DNA from: Candidatus Nitrosymbiomonas proteolyticus
GTDB lineage: Bacteria > Armatimonadota > Fimbriimonadia > Fimbriimonadales > Fimbriimonadaceae
NCBI GenBank assembly: GCA_017347465.1
Contig: AP021858.1
Coordinates: 1,568,472 to 1,632,471 of the forward strand
Length of the DNA: 64,000 bases
Direction of reading: 5' to 3'
Shown here: in pieces, positions 15,966 to 24,612 of the stretch
Layout: the number at the start of each line of letters is the position of its first letter
Numbering within the stretch: the stretch's first letter is position 1
Translations under genes and position numbers: made by a program
The notes under the pieces: model-generated
Told to the model about the DNA's origin: nothing
What the model saw: the letters and a program-made list of their open reading frames with translations, nothing else
Database searches by the model: none

Positions 15966-16159
15966 CTTAGGCTTGGCGGCTTTTCAATCCCAAGGTCGGA
16001 GCAAATTCGCCTAACTGTGTTGCGCTTGATCTCGTTGCGTCGCGGGATCGCGGCTGTCGCACCGTTGGCTGGATTCAGCCAGATCGCATGGCGTCCGCCT
16101 TCTCATTAGAGGCGAAAGCCCGAGTTTCGATGGTGCCGCTCGAACTCACACCGTTTCAT
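15962..16159 (-). pseudogene. hicA: HicA toxin gene inactivated by tandem stop codons
   Basis: Read from ATG 16159, with GGAGG just before it, the frame gives MKRCEFERHHRNSGFRL, then TAA TGA (16108-16103), then EGGRHAIWLNPANG through IPRRNEIKRNTVRRIC to the stop at 15962. The start and end match the HicA mRNA-interferase layout: an N-terminal MKRxxLxRHL part, the catalytic His in GRHAIW, and the NEIKxxxxRxICxxLGI end. Two adjacent in-frame stops fall where homologues have a hydrophobic/Arg pair. The PRHNEI histidine is also Arg. It converges on hicB. Confidence 0.85.
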
Positions 16160-16169
16160 CGTCCTCCGC

Positions 16170-16870
16170 CGCAATGGCCCTCACCATGAGTTCCGGAGGC
16201 CGGGGCCGTCCTTCTTGATTCTCGCCATTAGAGCAATTCTAACCCCGACGATGAGGATTCCTGCCCTGACGGGAGCTTCCGCAAGGGTGCCGGGAACAAT
16301 TGTGACAGCGGCCGAAGCGCCTGTCGGGAAGGGTGGTATGGTTTTCTGGCTCGCTGCAGCCCCAACGGGGCGAGCATTCACCAGCGAAGGGCAACGCCCT
16401 GGAAAGCGCGGGCCCCAGAATGACCGGCGGCCTGAAAGGCCGCGATACAATCGGGAGGATGCCGCAGTCCCTCGCCACCGTCCTGGTCCACGCCGTTTTC
16501 AGCACGAAGGACCGAACCCCTTGGATCGCACCGGCGATCCGGCAGGAACTGCATCCCTATATCGTCGGCGTCCTCGCCAACATCGGCTGCCCCTCGATCC
16601 AGACGGGCGGCGTCGAGGATCACGTCCATGCCCTTTGTTGTCGTTCGATGAACGGTATCTGTGGGATTGAATCCCGGCCCTTCAGGCCGCATCCTCTCTT
16701 ACGGCATTTCCTTTGTCCAGGGCTTCGCCCTTCGCTCTTGGATGAACGGCCCTTCGGCCTACGTGGCGACAAGGGCGCCCGCCGGCCGGGCACGCGCTGC
16801 CCCCGCGATGCTGGCGATCGCCCTCATCCATGAGTCCCGGAGGCCGGGGCCGTCGCGCTTGAGTCTTGCC
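16170..16870. repeat. REP-like hairpin cluster around the RAYT remnant
   Basis: Short palindromes occur in quick succession: GCCCCAACGGGGC (16359-16371), AGGGCAACGCCCT (16388-16400), GCGGCC-TGAAA-GGCCGC (16427-16443), and further GGCCCTTCAGGCC/GGGCTTCGCCC types at 16677-16760. A longer direct repeat, recognisable by TGAG..CCGGAGGCCGGGGCCGT, brackets the block at about 16185-16220 and 16835-16865. This is the pattern of REP elements mobilised by RAYT transposases. Confidence 0.6.
16459..16650 (+). pseudogene. Truncated REP-associated tyrosine transposase (IS200-like Y1)
   Basis: ATG 16459 follows GGGAGG and gives MPQSLATVLVHAVFSTKDRTPW, then IGCPSIQTGGVEDHVHAL, which is the N-terminal half of RAYT/IS200-like transposases with the HxH metal motif (HVH). 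Recognisable homology stops near 16640, and the catalytic Tyr and C-terminal helices are absent. The frame continues to 16833 but encodes unrelated residues. It sits within REP-like palindromes, its natural substrate, so the copy is a non-functional remnant. Confidence 0.75.
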
Positions 16871-17078
16871 TCTTGCCTCGCGGACTGGCGAGGGGGAATG
16901 TCCTTGGTTCTTCCCAGTCTGCACTGCGAGTCAGACATGGGGCAGCCCAGGACTTATCGTCCCCAGAACGCCCTTCGCTCTGAAACCACGAATGAACGCA
17001 CGGCCCCCCCGAACCAACGGCACGACCAGTCGCCCGTCCGGGGCAGCCGCGCGGTTGGGATGAAATCTCCTGAGATGA
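16871..17078. other. Intergenic region with an inverted copy of the dispersed hairpin repeat
   Basis: No ORF is credible here. Bases 17018-17048 (AACGGCACGACCAGTCGCC and the following CCGTCCGGGGC) are an inverted, diverged version of the hairpin unit found at 51.5-51.85 kb. Its reverse complement starts GCCCCGGACGGGCGAC. Confidence 0.5.
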
Positions 17079-17885
17079 CTATCCCTTGCGATCTCGCTTC
17101 AGGTACGCGTAGGCGTTGTGCGCGTGGATGGATTCGTGGTTCTCGACCTCGATCTCGTAGCTGACGATCCGGGTGTCCGAGTCGAGCCTGAGCGCGATCT
17201 CCCGCACCATATCCTCCACGAATCGCGGATTGTCGTACGCCTTCTCAGTGACCCACTTCTCATCCGGGCGCTTCAGAATCGGGTACAGGTCGCAGGAAGC
17301 CGCGTCCTCGATCAATTCGATCAGTTCTTCGAGCCAGATATGGTCTTGCGAGCGGCACTTCAGCGTCACGTACCCGCGCTGGTTGTGAGCCCCACGCGCG
17401 CTGATTTCCTTGCTGCACGGGCAGAGGGTAGTAACCGGGGCGATCACCAGCATTTCGAGGTCATAATCGCCGTTCGATTCCGCCGAAAAGCCGCACGTGT
17501 AGACCATCGAGCCCACCTTCCCGGTGACCGGCGCCGCTTTTGCGATGAAGAACGGAAACGTCACGTCGAGGTGGGCTCGCTCCGCGTTGAGGCGGGAACG
17601 AAGCCCCTCCAGAATTTTGGGGATGCTCTGGACGCTCACCTCTTTGCGATTCGCGTTCAGGACTTCGAGAAACCGGCTCATGTGAGTCCCACGGAACTCG
17701 TGAGGCAAATCGACCGTGAGCGTGAAGTTGCCGATTGTGTGCTGCACTTCGTTGGCCCGGTCGAGCACTTGGATCGGGTACTGAATGCCCCTGACGCCGA
17801 CCTTGTCGATGTCGATTTTGCGCTCGTCTTTAGAGCTTTGGATGTCAGCAAGGGGCTCTCGCGCCTTCGAAATAGCGTCCTTCAT
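17079..17885 (-). CDS. folE2: GTP cyclohydrolase FolE2 (MptA/type IB)
   Basis: 268 residues matching GTP cyclohydrolase IB, which converts GTP to dihydroneopterin triphosphate for folate and queuosine-type pathways without strict zinc need. Key motifs are IDKVGVRGIQYPIQV at the start, a GTHMSRF box, and TLCPCSKEIS..GAHNQRGYV, which contains the metal-binding Cys. The full family length is present. It follows glcF by 59 bases on the same strand. A palindrome overlaps its probable promoter (17925-17940). Many folE2 genes are repressed by Zur, so zinc control is conceivable but inferred. Confidence 0.95.
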   Translation of the reverse strand: MKDAISKAREPLADIQSSKDERKIDIDKVGVRGIQYPIQVLDRANEVQHTIGNFTLTVDLPHEFRGTHMSRFLEVLNANRKEVSVQSIPKILEGLRSRLNAERAHLDVTFPFFIAKAAPVTGKVGSMVYTCGFSAESNGDYDLEMLVIAPVTTLCPCSKEISARGAHNQRGYVTLKCRSQDHIWLEELIELIEDAASCDLYPILKRPDEKWVTEKAYDNPRFVEDMVREIALRLDSDTRIVSYEIEVENHESIHAHNAYAYLKRDRKG

Positions 17886-17924
17886 GAGTTCACCGCTGTA
17901 TCCTACGCCTCAGAGCCGCAAAAG

Positions 17925-17940
17925 TTGACTTCTGAGTCAA
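17925..17940. promoter_or_regulatory. Palindromic operator candidate upstream of folE2
   Basis: TTGACT-TCTG-AGTCAA is a perfect palindrome centred about 47 bases upstream of the folE2 ATG. On the minus strand TAGGAT (17905-17900) is a possible -10, so the palindrome would cover the -35 region. The position suits a repressor site. Confidence 0.45.
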
Positions 17941-17944
17941 GTGT

Positions 17945-19141
17945 TCACCCGCCAAGCCCCGCCAGTCCCGAAAACGATGCTTCCAGAGCCTCGGCAATGT
18001 GCAGCACGCGGACGTGGCCGCCATGCTCGCGGGTCACCTGGTCGATCCAAGCGTGGCACCCTGGGTTGGCGAGCACCACCCAACGAGCCCCCGTCCGTTC
18101 GACGTTCTGCCACTTGCGTTCGAGCAGTTCACGGGCAGTCGAAGGCTCGGTCAAATTGTAAATCCCTGCGCTCCCGCAACACATATCCGCTTCGGCAAGT
18201 TCGACGTACTTCACGTTGGGGATCGCCGACAGAAGGTCGCGCGGCTGGCTTCGAATTCGCTGCCCGTGCGCGAGGTGGCACGCGTCGTGGTAGGTTACAA
18301 CCTCGTCGAACCCTGGCGATCCGGCCAACGCCGCAGCCAAACCCTCGCTCGCAAGGAACTCGGAGAGATCGACGACCCTCTTCGCATCGGAAAACGCGGC
18401 TTCATGGTCCTTCAGGAAGTTGCCGCAACCCGCGGAGTTGACGACGATCGGCAGGTCGTCGGGCATCGCAGAGAAGGTCTGGGCCAGACAGGACTGGGCC
18501 TCGTCGAGGAATCCCTGGTGGCCATAAAGCGATCCGCAGCAACCCGCTTCGGATTCCCGGACCCGGTACCCCAGCCTGCGAAGGAGGCGGCGAGTGGCCT
18601 CATGAACCCGCGAAAACATCACCCTCATCGCGCAGCCTTCCAGCAGGTAGACTTCCCCTCTAACAGGCGGGAGCATCTCCTCCGAAAGAGCCGGCCACGT
18701 CGCCGGAACTTGGGCCCGAGGCTTTTCGGCTTCGGGCTTTTCCTTAGAAATCCCCCGCATGGCGAACTCGGGAACCTTCTTCCCCGGCCAGAGCTTCGCA
18801 AGCGCTACCTGCCTTCGGAGCCGCGGAGGAGACGTGAGCCCGTCGAGGAACCTCCTAACGGGTTCTTGCGGACTCACCAGTGCGCGCGCTTGCTCGATGA
18901 TGCTGCGGTACTCGACGCCGCTTGGGCACGCCGTCTCGCAGGCCAAGCACCCCAAGCAATGGTCGATGGGTTCTCGAATCGCTTCGGGGTCTTGAAGCAC
19001 GCCCTCGTTGAGGCTGCGAACCAGATAGATCCTGCCTCGCGGCGATTCCGTTTCTTCGCCGGTCAGGATGAACGTGGGGCAGCTTTCGAGGCAAAAGCCG
19101 CATCGGATGCAACGGGCGGTCAGGTCGGAGAGGTCCTTCAC
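17945..19141 (-). CDS. glcF: Glycolate oxidase iron-sulfur subunit
   Basis: 398 residues with two 4Fe-4S clusters at the N-terminus (CIRCGFCLESCPTF and CLGCLACETACPSG). Two CCG domains follow (CCGSLYG near residue 200 and CCGSAGIYN near residue 330). GlcF passes electrons from the GlcD/GlcE flavin dehydrogenase to the quinone pool during glycolate oxidation to glyoxylate. Its start overlaps the glcE stop by four bases (ATGA), indicating one transcript. It is the last gene of the three-gene glc set. Confidence 0.93.
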   Translation of the reverse strand: MKDLSDLTARCIRCGFCLESCPTFILTGEETESPRGRIYLVRSLNEGVLQDPEAIREPIDHCLGCLACETACPSGVEYRSIIEQARALVSPQEPVRRFLDGLTSPPRLRRQVALAKLWPGKKVPEFAMRGISKEKPEAEKPRAQVPATWPALSEEMLPPVRGEVYLLEGCAMRVMFSRVHEATRRLLRRLGYRVRESEAGCCGSLYGHQGFLDEAQSCLAQTFSAMPDDLPIVVNSAGCGNFLKDHEAAFSDAKRVVDLSEFLASEGLAAALAGSPGFDEVVTYHDACHLAHGQRIRSQPRDLLSAIPNVKYVELAEADMCCGSAGIYNLTEPSTARELLERKWQNVERTGARWVVLANPGCHAWIDQVTREHGGHVRVLHIAEALEASFSGLAGLGG

Positions 19142-20001
19142 TTCGCCTCCACGGGTTCTGGATTGAACTTACCCAATGGGTCGAGCGCGAGACGCGTTCG
19201 GCGGGCGAGTTCGGAGGCGTTTCCGGAATGCGCGTCGTTGAACCCCTCGCCCGAGGGCCCGATCCGCCACCCCCGGCCGGGCTCGATTCGGACCTCTTTC
19301 TGAGGGTCTGTCCAGAGGGTGCAACTCGCCGGGTCATAACCGTAGAGCGCATCTCCGACTTCACTCTTGAGCCGTTCGAAGGCGTCGGGCAGGCACCTTA
19401 CGATCCGGACCGCCGAACCGGAAGGGTCGCGAAGCTGCTCGAACTCCGTGGGCGGGAGCGCCCGCAAGGGGTACAGCCTGAGGATCACCGACGCTACGAT
19501 CCCCAACGTGCCCCTTGCGCCGATGATGAGTTTCTGGACGTCGTACCCGGCCACGTTCTTGACCGCCTTGCTCCCGCACCGAGCGACTGCGCCGTCCGAC
19601 CGAACCAAACTGAGACCCAACACCCAATCCCTGGCCGATCCGCACTGCGCTTCGAGACCATGAGGCAGCGGCAGGCTGACGAGCCCGCCCACAGTTCCCG
19701 GAAACCCCGCTCCCAACGGGCCGACCGACTCGGCGCTCGGAAAGGGAAGGCAGGCGCCGACCTCGGCCAATTCGTCCTGCAATTCGCTGAGAAGCGTCCC
19801 TGCCCCAACCTCGACGACCTGATCTTCCGGTTCGAGGCTGAGGATGCCGCGCAGGCCGGTCAGGTCGACCGCCGTTCCGGATCGCTCCTCGCAGAACTGC
19901 CGCTTGCTGCTCGAACCCCGAATCACAACGCGCTCGTTCTCACGGACCGCCTCAGCGAGTTCGGAAAGGCTGATGGGCTTCACCACGCCGCGCCCCGCCA
20001 T
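19138..20001 (-). CDS. glcE: Glycolate oxidase FAD-binding subunit
   Basis: About 287 residues. The PCMH-type FAD-binding segment is short: QVVEVGAGTLLSELQDEL, GPLGAGFPGTVGGLVSLPLPHG and CGSKAVKNVAGYDVQKLIIGARGTLG. This is the standard GlcE layout, with a small C-terminal part ending LDPLGKFNP. GlcE works with GlcD and GlcF in membrane-bound glycolate dehydrogenase. Its 5' end overlaps the end of glcD, and ATG 20001, 20022 or GTG 20049 could initiate; I list 20001 as the first with a clear family-like N-terminus. Confidence 0.9.
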   Translation of the reverse strand: MAGRGVVKPISLSELAEAVRENERVVIRGSSSKRQFCEERSGTAVDLTGLRGILSLEPEDQVVEVGAGTLLSELQDELAEVGACLPFPSAESVGPLGAGFPGTVGGLVSLPLPHGLEAQCGSARDWVLGLSLVRSDGAVARCGSKAVKNVAGYDVQKLIIGARGTLGIVASVILRLYPLRALPPTEFEQLRDPSGSAVRIVRCLPDAFERLKSEVGDALYGYDPASCTLWTDPQKEVRIEPGRGWRIGPSGEGFNDAHSGNASELARRTRLALDPLGKFNPEPVEAK

Positions 20002-21422
20002 CGCTTGCGGTGCTCGGTGCATCCCCGCTGGTTGGGAAGAATCTTGCACGGGTTGCAGCTTGTCCCACCGTTGAAAACGGCCTTGGCGTCGGCCTGAAGA
20101 CGGATGCTCGGTTCATCGAACATTTCAGCGAAAAGATCAACTTTCTCGACGCCGACGCCGTGCTCTCCGCTTATGCTTCCGCCGAGTTCGATGCAGCGTC
20201 GAATGATCTTCTCCCCCGCTCGGATCGCCCGGTCGACTTGGCCCGGGTCGCGATCGTCGAAGTAGAAGCAGGGATGCAGATTTCCATCGCCCGCATGAAA
20301 GAGGTTGGCGACGCCGATTTCGTGCTCCTTCGCGACCTCGTACACGAAGTCGAGCATGTCTGGGAGCTTCGATCTCGGAATCACGCCGTCGTGGGTCACA
20401 ATGCTTGGGGCGAGTCGGCCCATCGCGCCGATTCCCTTTTTGCGAGCGGTCCAGAGGCTTTGACGCTCGGCTTCATCACGGGCGATGCGGAGTTCGAGCG
20501 CGGAGTTTTGTTCGCAAATCGTTCGCACCACCCTAAACTCCTGCTCCACGCGCTGCCGTGGCCCATCGCATTCGATCAGAAGCAGGGCGCGTGAGCCTTC
20601 GGGGTAGGCAAGTCCGAACGCCGCGTTGAGAGCGTGGAGGATGCCGTGGTCCATCATCTCCAATGCAGCCGGGATCACGCCCGCCGCAATGAGGTCGGCG
20701 ACGGTCTTCGTGGCGGCTCGAAGGTCGTCGTAGGCCGCGAGGGCGGTTTGCACGAAAGGAGGGAGCGGCGTCAGCTTCACCCAAGCCTCAGTGACGATCC
20801 CGAGTGTCCCCTCCGAACCTACGATCAACCCCACCCAGTCGTACCCCGGCGCGCCTGGCGCGAGGTTGCCGAGTTCGAGCCTCTCGCCCGCAGGGTCGAT
20901 GAGCGTCAGAGCGAGGACGTGCTGCGAGGTCACGCCGTACTTGAGCGTATGCGGGCCCCCCGAGTTCTCTGCGATGTTGCCGCCCAGCGTTGCGACGGTT
21001 TGACTCGACGGGTCGGGCGCAAAGTGCAGGCCGTGCTTGGCGACCGCATCGGAGATTCGCTTGTTCACCGCGCCAGCTTGCGCATGGAGCCTGCGATTGC
21101 CGACGTCGACCTCCAAAATCGCCGTCATTTTCTTCGTGGAAATTACGACGCCGCCCTGGGCCGGCAGCGCTCCGCCACTGAGGCCGGTGCCTGCTCCTCT
21201 GGGCGTAAACGGAACCTCCCTGCGAAGGCAATACTGAACCACCCTTTGCACATCGTCCGTCGTGCGGGGAAGCACCACGCAGGCGGGCGGCGAGCGGTCG
21301 ATCGTGTAGGCGTCGCAGTCATACGCCCTTCGAGCGGCCTGACCCGAAAGCACCTGGCTTGAGGGCAGAATCCTGCCTAAATCCAGCGCAAGCGCGTCCG
21401 AGCCGATGCGTTCAGAGCCCAC
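19980..21422 (-). CDS. glcD: Glycolate oxidase catalytic subunit
   Basis: 480 residues of the FAD/FMN oxidase family. TPRGAGTGLSGGALPAQGGVVIS and GGNIAENSGGPHTLKYGVTS mark the FAD domain, and FHAGDGNLHP plus SGEHGVGVEK mark the catalytic half. It oxidises glycolate or D-lactate-type 2-hydroxy acids. The C-terminus (FNGGTSCNPCKILPNQ) is like GlcD but extended past KILP. The start is GTG 21422. It is followed by glcE and glcF, giving the full three-subunit enzyme. Confidence 0.94.
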   Translation of the reverse strand: MGSERIGSDALALDLGRILPSSQVLSGQAARRAYDCDAYTIDRSPPACVVLPRTTDDVQRVVQYCLRREVPFTPRGAGTGLSGGALPAQGGVVISTKKMTAILEVDVGNRRLHAQAGAVNKRISDAVAKHGLHFAPDPSSQTVATLGGNIAENSGGPHTLKYGVTSQHVLALTLIDPAGERLELGNLAPGAPGYDWVGLIVGSEGTLGIVTEAWVKLTPLPPFVQTALAAYDDLRAATKTVADLIAAGVIPAALEMMDHGILHALNAAFGLAYPEGSRALLLIECDGPRQRVEQEFRVVRTICEQNSALELRIARDEAERQSLWTARKKGIGAMGRLAPSIVTHDGVIPRSKLPDMLDFVYEVAKEHEIGVANLFHAGDGNLHPCFYFDDRDPGQVDRAIRAGEKIIRRCIELGGSISGEHGVGVEKVDLFAEMFDEPSIRLQADAKAVFNGGTSCNPCKILPNQRGCTEHRKRWRGAAW

Positions 21423-21495
21423 TTCAGCTTCATTCTATTCCAGGTGAGTTGCCGGCGGCTCGCCCTCGGCCGCGAACTCGTGGACTTGAGAGGGT

Positions 21496-23757
21496 TCATT
21501 GGGACACGGGCCGGCGATCCGCCCGAAGCTTCCCCAGCAGCAAGATCGCGCCGGGTTTGTCGATCATATTGTTGCGAGAGATGCAATTCGAGATGAGAAG
21601 GCAAGCGGGGCAGCCGGTTTCGCAGTCGCACGACGTCACCAACTCGCTCGCCATTTCGCGCCAAGGCTCGAGGGAATCGATCAGTCGTTCGCTCAGGCCG
21701 ATGCCGCCGGGAACGTTGTCGTACACGAAGAGAGCCGCTTTCATGGAGTGAGGGAACAGCCCGTACCACGCGCTCCCGAGATCGCCCCGATCGCACTCGG
21801 CGATGTAGGGGGCGGTGACGACCAGCGCGTGCTCGAGACCATGAAGGGAGCCGAGGTATTCCGGCGCGTCTTCACCTTCGACCGGCGGTAGGTGGACCCA
21901 GATTCCCAGCGTGTCGAAGCTCACCGGCGGAAGGTCGAGGGCTTCGTACCCCAGCACCGTATCCCCGTCGAGCGCCAGGCGCTTATAGCCGGTCACCCGC
22001 TCCGTGACTCGCAAGCTACTGAGTTCGGCAGAGAGACTGCCCCAGACCCGCTCCTGCACTTTCACCAATGGCTGAATCTGAACCTCGACTTGAGGTTCTG
22101 TATAGAATTCGGCCCGCAAGTGGGTGAGAGTCGCTTCGCGCCGGTCGAGGTTCAACTCGTCTACGAGGTAAGGCACGCCTCTATGAATGTGGACCGCGCC
22201 CTTGTGGAGGGTTTTGAGCGCACGCCAATACTCGCTCTCGCCCACCTCGTCGTTATCGAGAAGAATCCGCACGGAATCTGAACCCACCGCGCGGATATCG
22301 ACCTTCGGCGCAGGGGGATCGAACGATTTGTAGTAGTACCTCCCGGCGCTCATCTCGATATCACCGCTTTCGGCAAGAGAACCTATCGCCCAGGAAGCCG
22401 AAGAGGAAAACGCCTCAACCTCGTCGAGGGTCATCGGGCGCTCGTACACCGCGCATCGAAGCTGCTGTTCGAGAATCACCGGGTTATCGACGCTGACCGA
22501 CACGGGCTCAGGAGGCGATTCCATCAGGATTCGCGGGTGCCGGGCGAAGTAGAGGTCCAGGGGGTCGTTCCGGGCCAGCAGCACCGACGCGCCTTCCTCG
22601 GTCCCGCGTCCCGCGCGGCCGGTTTGCTGCCAAAAGGCGGAGCGGGAGCCGGGGTACCCATTCATCAGCACGACGTCCAACCCGCCGATGTCCACGCCGA
22701 GTTCAAGGGCGTTCGTACTCGCGAGACCCAGAAGGCGGCCCTCGAAAATGGCGCGCTCGATCTCCCTTCGGTCCTCCGGCCGATACCCCGCGCGATAGCT
22801 GTCGATCAGGTCCGGGTCGACCCCTCGCCTTCGGGCGGCAACGCGGGCGTAGCGCAAAACAAGCTCCACCGAATTCCTCGACCGGCAAAACGCAAGCGCC
22901 CGAAGCCCTGCCTGTACCATCTGAACCAGAGCCGCCGAAGTCGAGCGGTTCGGGCTGGGAAAGGACTCCTCGTCGCCGAGTTGAGGGGCCCAGAAGAAGT
23001 AGCTTCGCTCGCCGCTCGGCGACCCGTCGCCCGCGACCACGTGTCCCTCCTTCCCCGTGAGTTGGGCGAAGAGCTGGGCCGGATTCCCGATCGTGGCCGA
23101 AGCGCCGATCACCTGAGGTTGAGACCCTGCCGCTTTGCAAAGGCGCAAGAGTCGTCGCAGGACGCTAGCGACATGAGACCCGAACACTCCGCGGTACACG
23201 TGCATCTCATCGAGAACGATCGTTCGCAAGTTGCGAAGGAATCTGGCCCAGTTCTCGTGATTGGGAAGGATTCCTATGTGCAGCATGTCCGGGTTGGTGA
23301 TCAGCACCGAAGCGGCTTTTCGGATGGCTGCCCGCTCGGACTTGGGTGTGTCGCCGTCGTAAACGCCCACACGAAGCCCCGATCCCTCCCCCAACGACTC
23401 CAGCCTTTGAAGCTGATCGCGCGCAAGGGCCTTCGTGGGATAGAGCAGCAGCGCGCGAGCCGTGGGTTCGGCGAGGCAACGCTCCAGGAGGGGCACTGCA
23501 AAGCAAATCGTCTTCCCGCTATTGGTTCCCGTGACGACGACGACGTCTTTCCCCGACCTCACGGCGTCGATCGCTTGAGCCTGGTGGGTGAAGAGCCTCT
23601 CGATGCCGCGTTTGCGGAGGTTTTCCGCCACGATTCCAGGGAGCGCTTCCTGCGTCTCCGCAAACTCAGCTTGCCTTGCGCGGATTCGAATCACCTGGGC
23701 CTTGCGCTCGAACATCGGAATGCCGGCAACACGTTCGGCCAGCGTTCGACGCTCCAT
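21496..23757 (-). CDS. DEAD/DEAH-box DNA helicase, MrfA/YprA family
   Basis: 753 residues. Helicase motif I is GTNSGKT (77-83), motif II is LDEMHVYRG, and motif VI is QQTGRAGRG. A DUF1998-type C-terminal domain ends in a four-cysteine zinc cluster (CDCETGCPACLLISNC). This is the layout of B. subtilis MrfA, a 3'-5' helicase in mitomycin-type crosslink repair. The helicase motifs are clear; the repair role is by family analogy. The ATG at 23757 is two bases after the tatC stop, so they are co-transcribed. Its partner exonuclease MrfB is not adjacent. Confidence 0.9.
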   Translation of the reverse strand: MERRTLAERVAGIPMFERKAQVIRIRARQAEFAETQEALPGIVAENLRKRGIERLFTHQAQAIDAVRSGKDVVVVTGTNSGKTICFAVPLLERCLAEPTARALLLYPTKALARDQLQRLESLGEGSGLRVGVYDGDTPKSERAAIRKAASVLITNPDMLHIGILPNHENWARFLRNLRTIVLDEMHVYRGVFGSHVASVLRRLLRLCKAAGSQPQVIGASATIGNPAQLFAQLTGKEGHVVAGDGSPSGERSYFFWAPQLGDEESFPSPNRSTSAALVQMVQAGLRALAFCRSRNSVELVLRYARVAARRRGVDPDLIDSYRAGYRPEDRREIERAIFEGRLLGLASTNALELGVDIGGLDVVLMNGYPGSRSAFWQQTGRAGRGTEEGASVLLARNDPLDLYFARHPRILMESPPEPVSVSVDNPVILEQQLRCAVYERPMTLDEVEAFSSSASWAIGSLAESGDIEMSAGRYYYKSFDPPAPKVDIRAVGSDSVRILLDNDEVGESEYWRALKTLHKGAVHIHRGVPYLVDELNLDRREATLTHLRAEFYTEPQVEVQIQPLVKVQERVWGSLSAELSSLRVTERVTGYKRLALDGDTVLGYEALDLPPVSFDTLGIWVHLPPVEGEDAPEYLGSLHGLEHALVVTAPYIAECDRGDLGSAWYGLFPHSMKAALFVYDNVPGGIGLSERLIDSLEPWREMASELVTSCDCETGCPACLLISNCISRNNMIDKPGAILLLGKLRADRRPVSQ

Positions 23758-23759
23758 GG

Positions 23760-24593
23760 CTAGTCCAACTCATCGAGTTCTGGCGCCCAGTCCGAACGCT
23801 TCACGGTCAGCTTGACCGCCGCCACGCTGATCGCCAGGAGGAGGGTCATCGGGATCGCCATCATGAGGAGCGTGAACGCATCGCCCGTCGGGGTGAGGAT
23901 TGCGCTCGTGATCACGACGAACGCGATCGCGTGCCTCCAGTAATGAATCAACGTGTCGGGCCCAATCAACCCGATTCGTCCGGCGATATAGACCACAAGC
24001 GGAAGTTGGAATCCCACGCCGAACGCCAGCATCAACTTGAACATGAAGAAGACCATCGTCCCCGGCTCTTGGTACAGCGCGGTGCCGGGGAAATCCTCGA
24101 AAAAGCTGAGAAACCACCTGAGCGTCGTGGGAAGCACCAGCCAGCAGAGCGTTACGCCCAAGGCAAACAGCAGAACGCTCAGGGGCGCGAGCCGGCGAAT
24201 CGGACGCCGTTCCTCGGCCTTGAGTCCGGGCGAAACGAACCCCCATATCTGCAGGACGATGTAGGGCAGGGCGATCCCCAGGCCGATCATGAACGAGAGT
24301 CGAAACTTCAGAAAGAACGCCTCTGTCGCGCTCTTGAACGGCTCGGAGTATTGGAAATCGGCGTGCGTCTTGCGGTAATCGGCGACCGCGACGTTGACTA
24401 GGTGGTTGAGGGAGTCGTAAAGGTAGGGCTGAATGAACCAGCCGACCGTCCACCCGACCGCGATGACGACGAATGTGCGGACGATTCGATCTCGCAGTTC
24501 GGAGATGTGTTCGCTCAGAGTCATGCGGTACTCCTCTGGATCAGCAGAGGAGCCCCGCTTGTTCTTTCGCTTGGAGGCGATCTTGAGGGGCAT
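23760..24593 (-). CDS. tatC: Sec-independent protein translocase subunit TatC
   Basis: 277 residues with six membrane segments. Diagnostic TatC segments are MTLSEHISELRDRIVRT and the TPTGD motif (AILTPTGDAFTL); also FLLKFRL-like and GFQLPLVVY helices. TatC binds the twin-arginine signal and forms the translocon with TatA/B, and the window encodes Tat-type substrates (40521, 41458). An N-terminal basic extension (KIASKRKNKRGS) precedes the usual start. Located between a secreted-protein gene and mrfA; tatA is not nearby. Confidence 0.95.
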   Translation of the reverse strand: MPLKIASKRKNKRGSSADPEEYRMTLSEHISELRDRIVRTFVVIAVGWTVGWFIQPYLYDSLNHLVNVAVADYRKTHADFQYSEPFKSATEAFFLKFRLSFMIGLGIALPYIVLQIWGFVSPGLKAEERRPIRRLAPLSVLLFALGVTLCWLVLPTTLRWFLSFFEDFPGTALYQEPGTMVFFMFKLMLAFGVGFQLPLVVYIAGRIGLIGPDTLIHYWRHAIAFVVITSAILTPTGDAFTLLMMAIPMTLLLAISVAAVKLTVKRSDWAPELDELD

Positions 24594-24612
24594 AAACTCC
24601 CCTCATTATGAA

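Noticed and set aside
16359-16443. Short palindromes as a CRISPR array
   Set aside because: The palindromes are of different sequence and irregular spacing, typical of REP elements.
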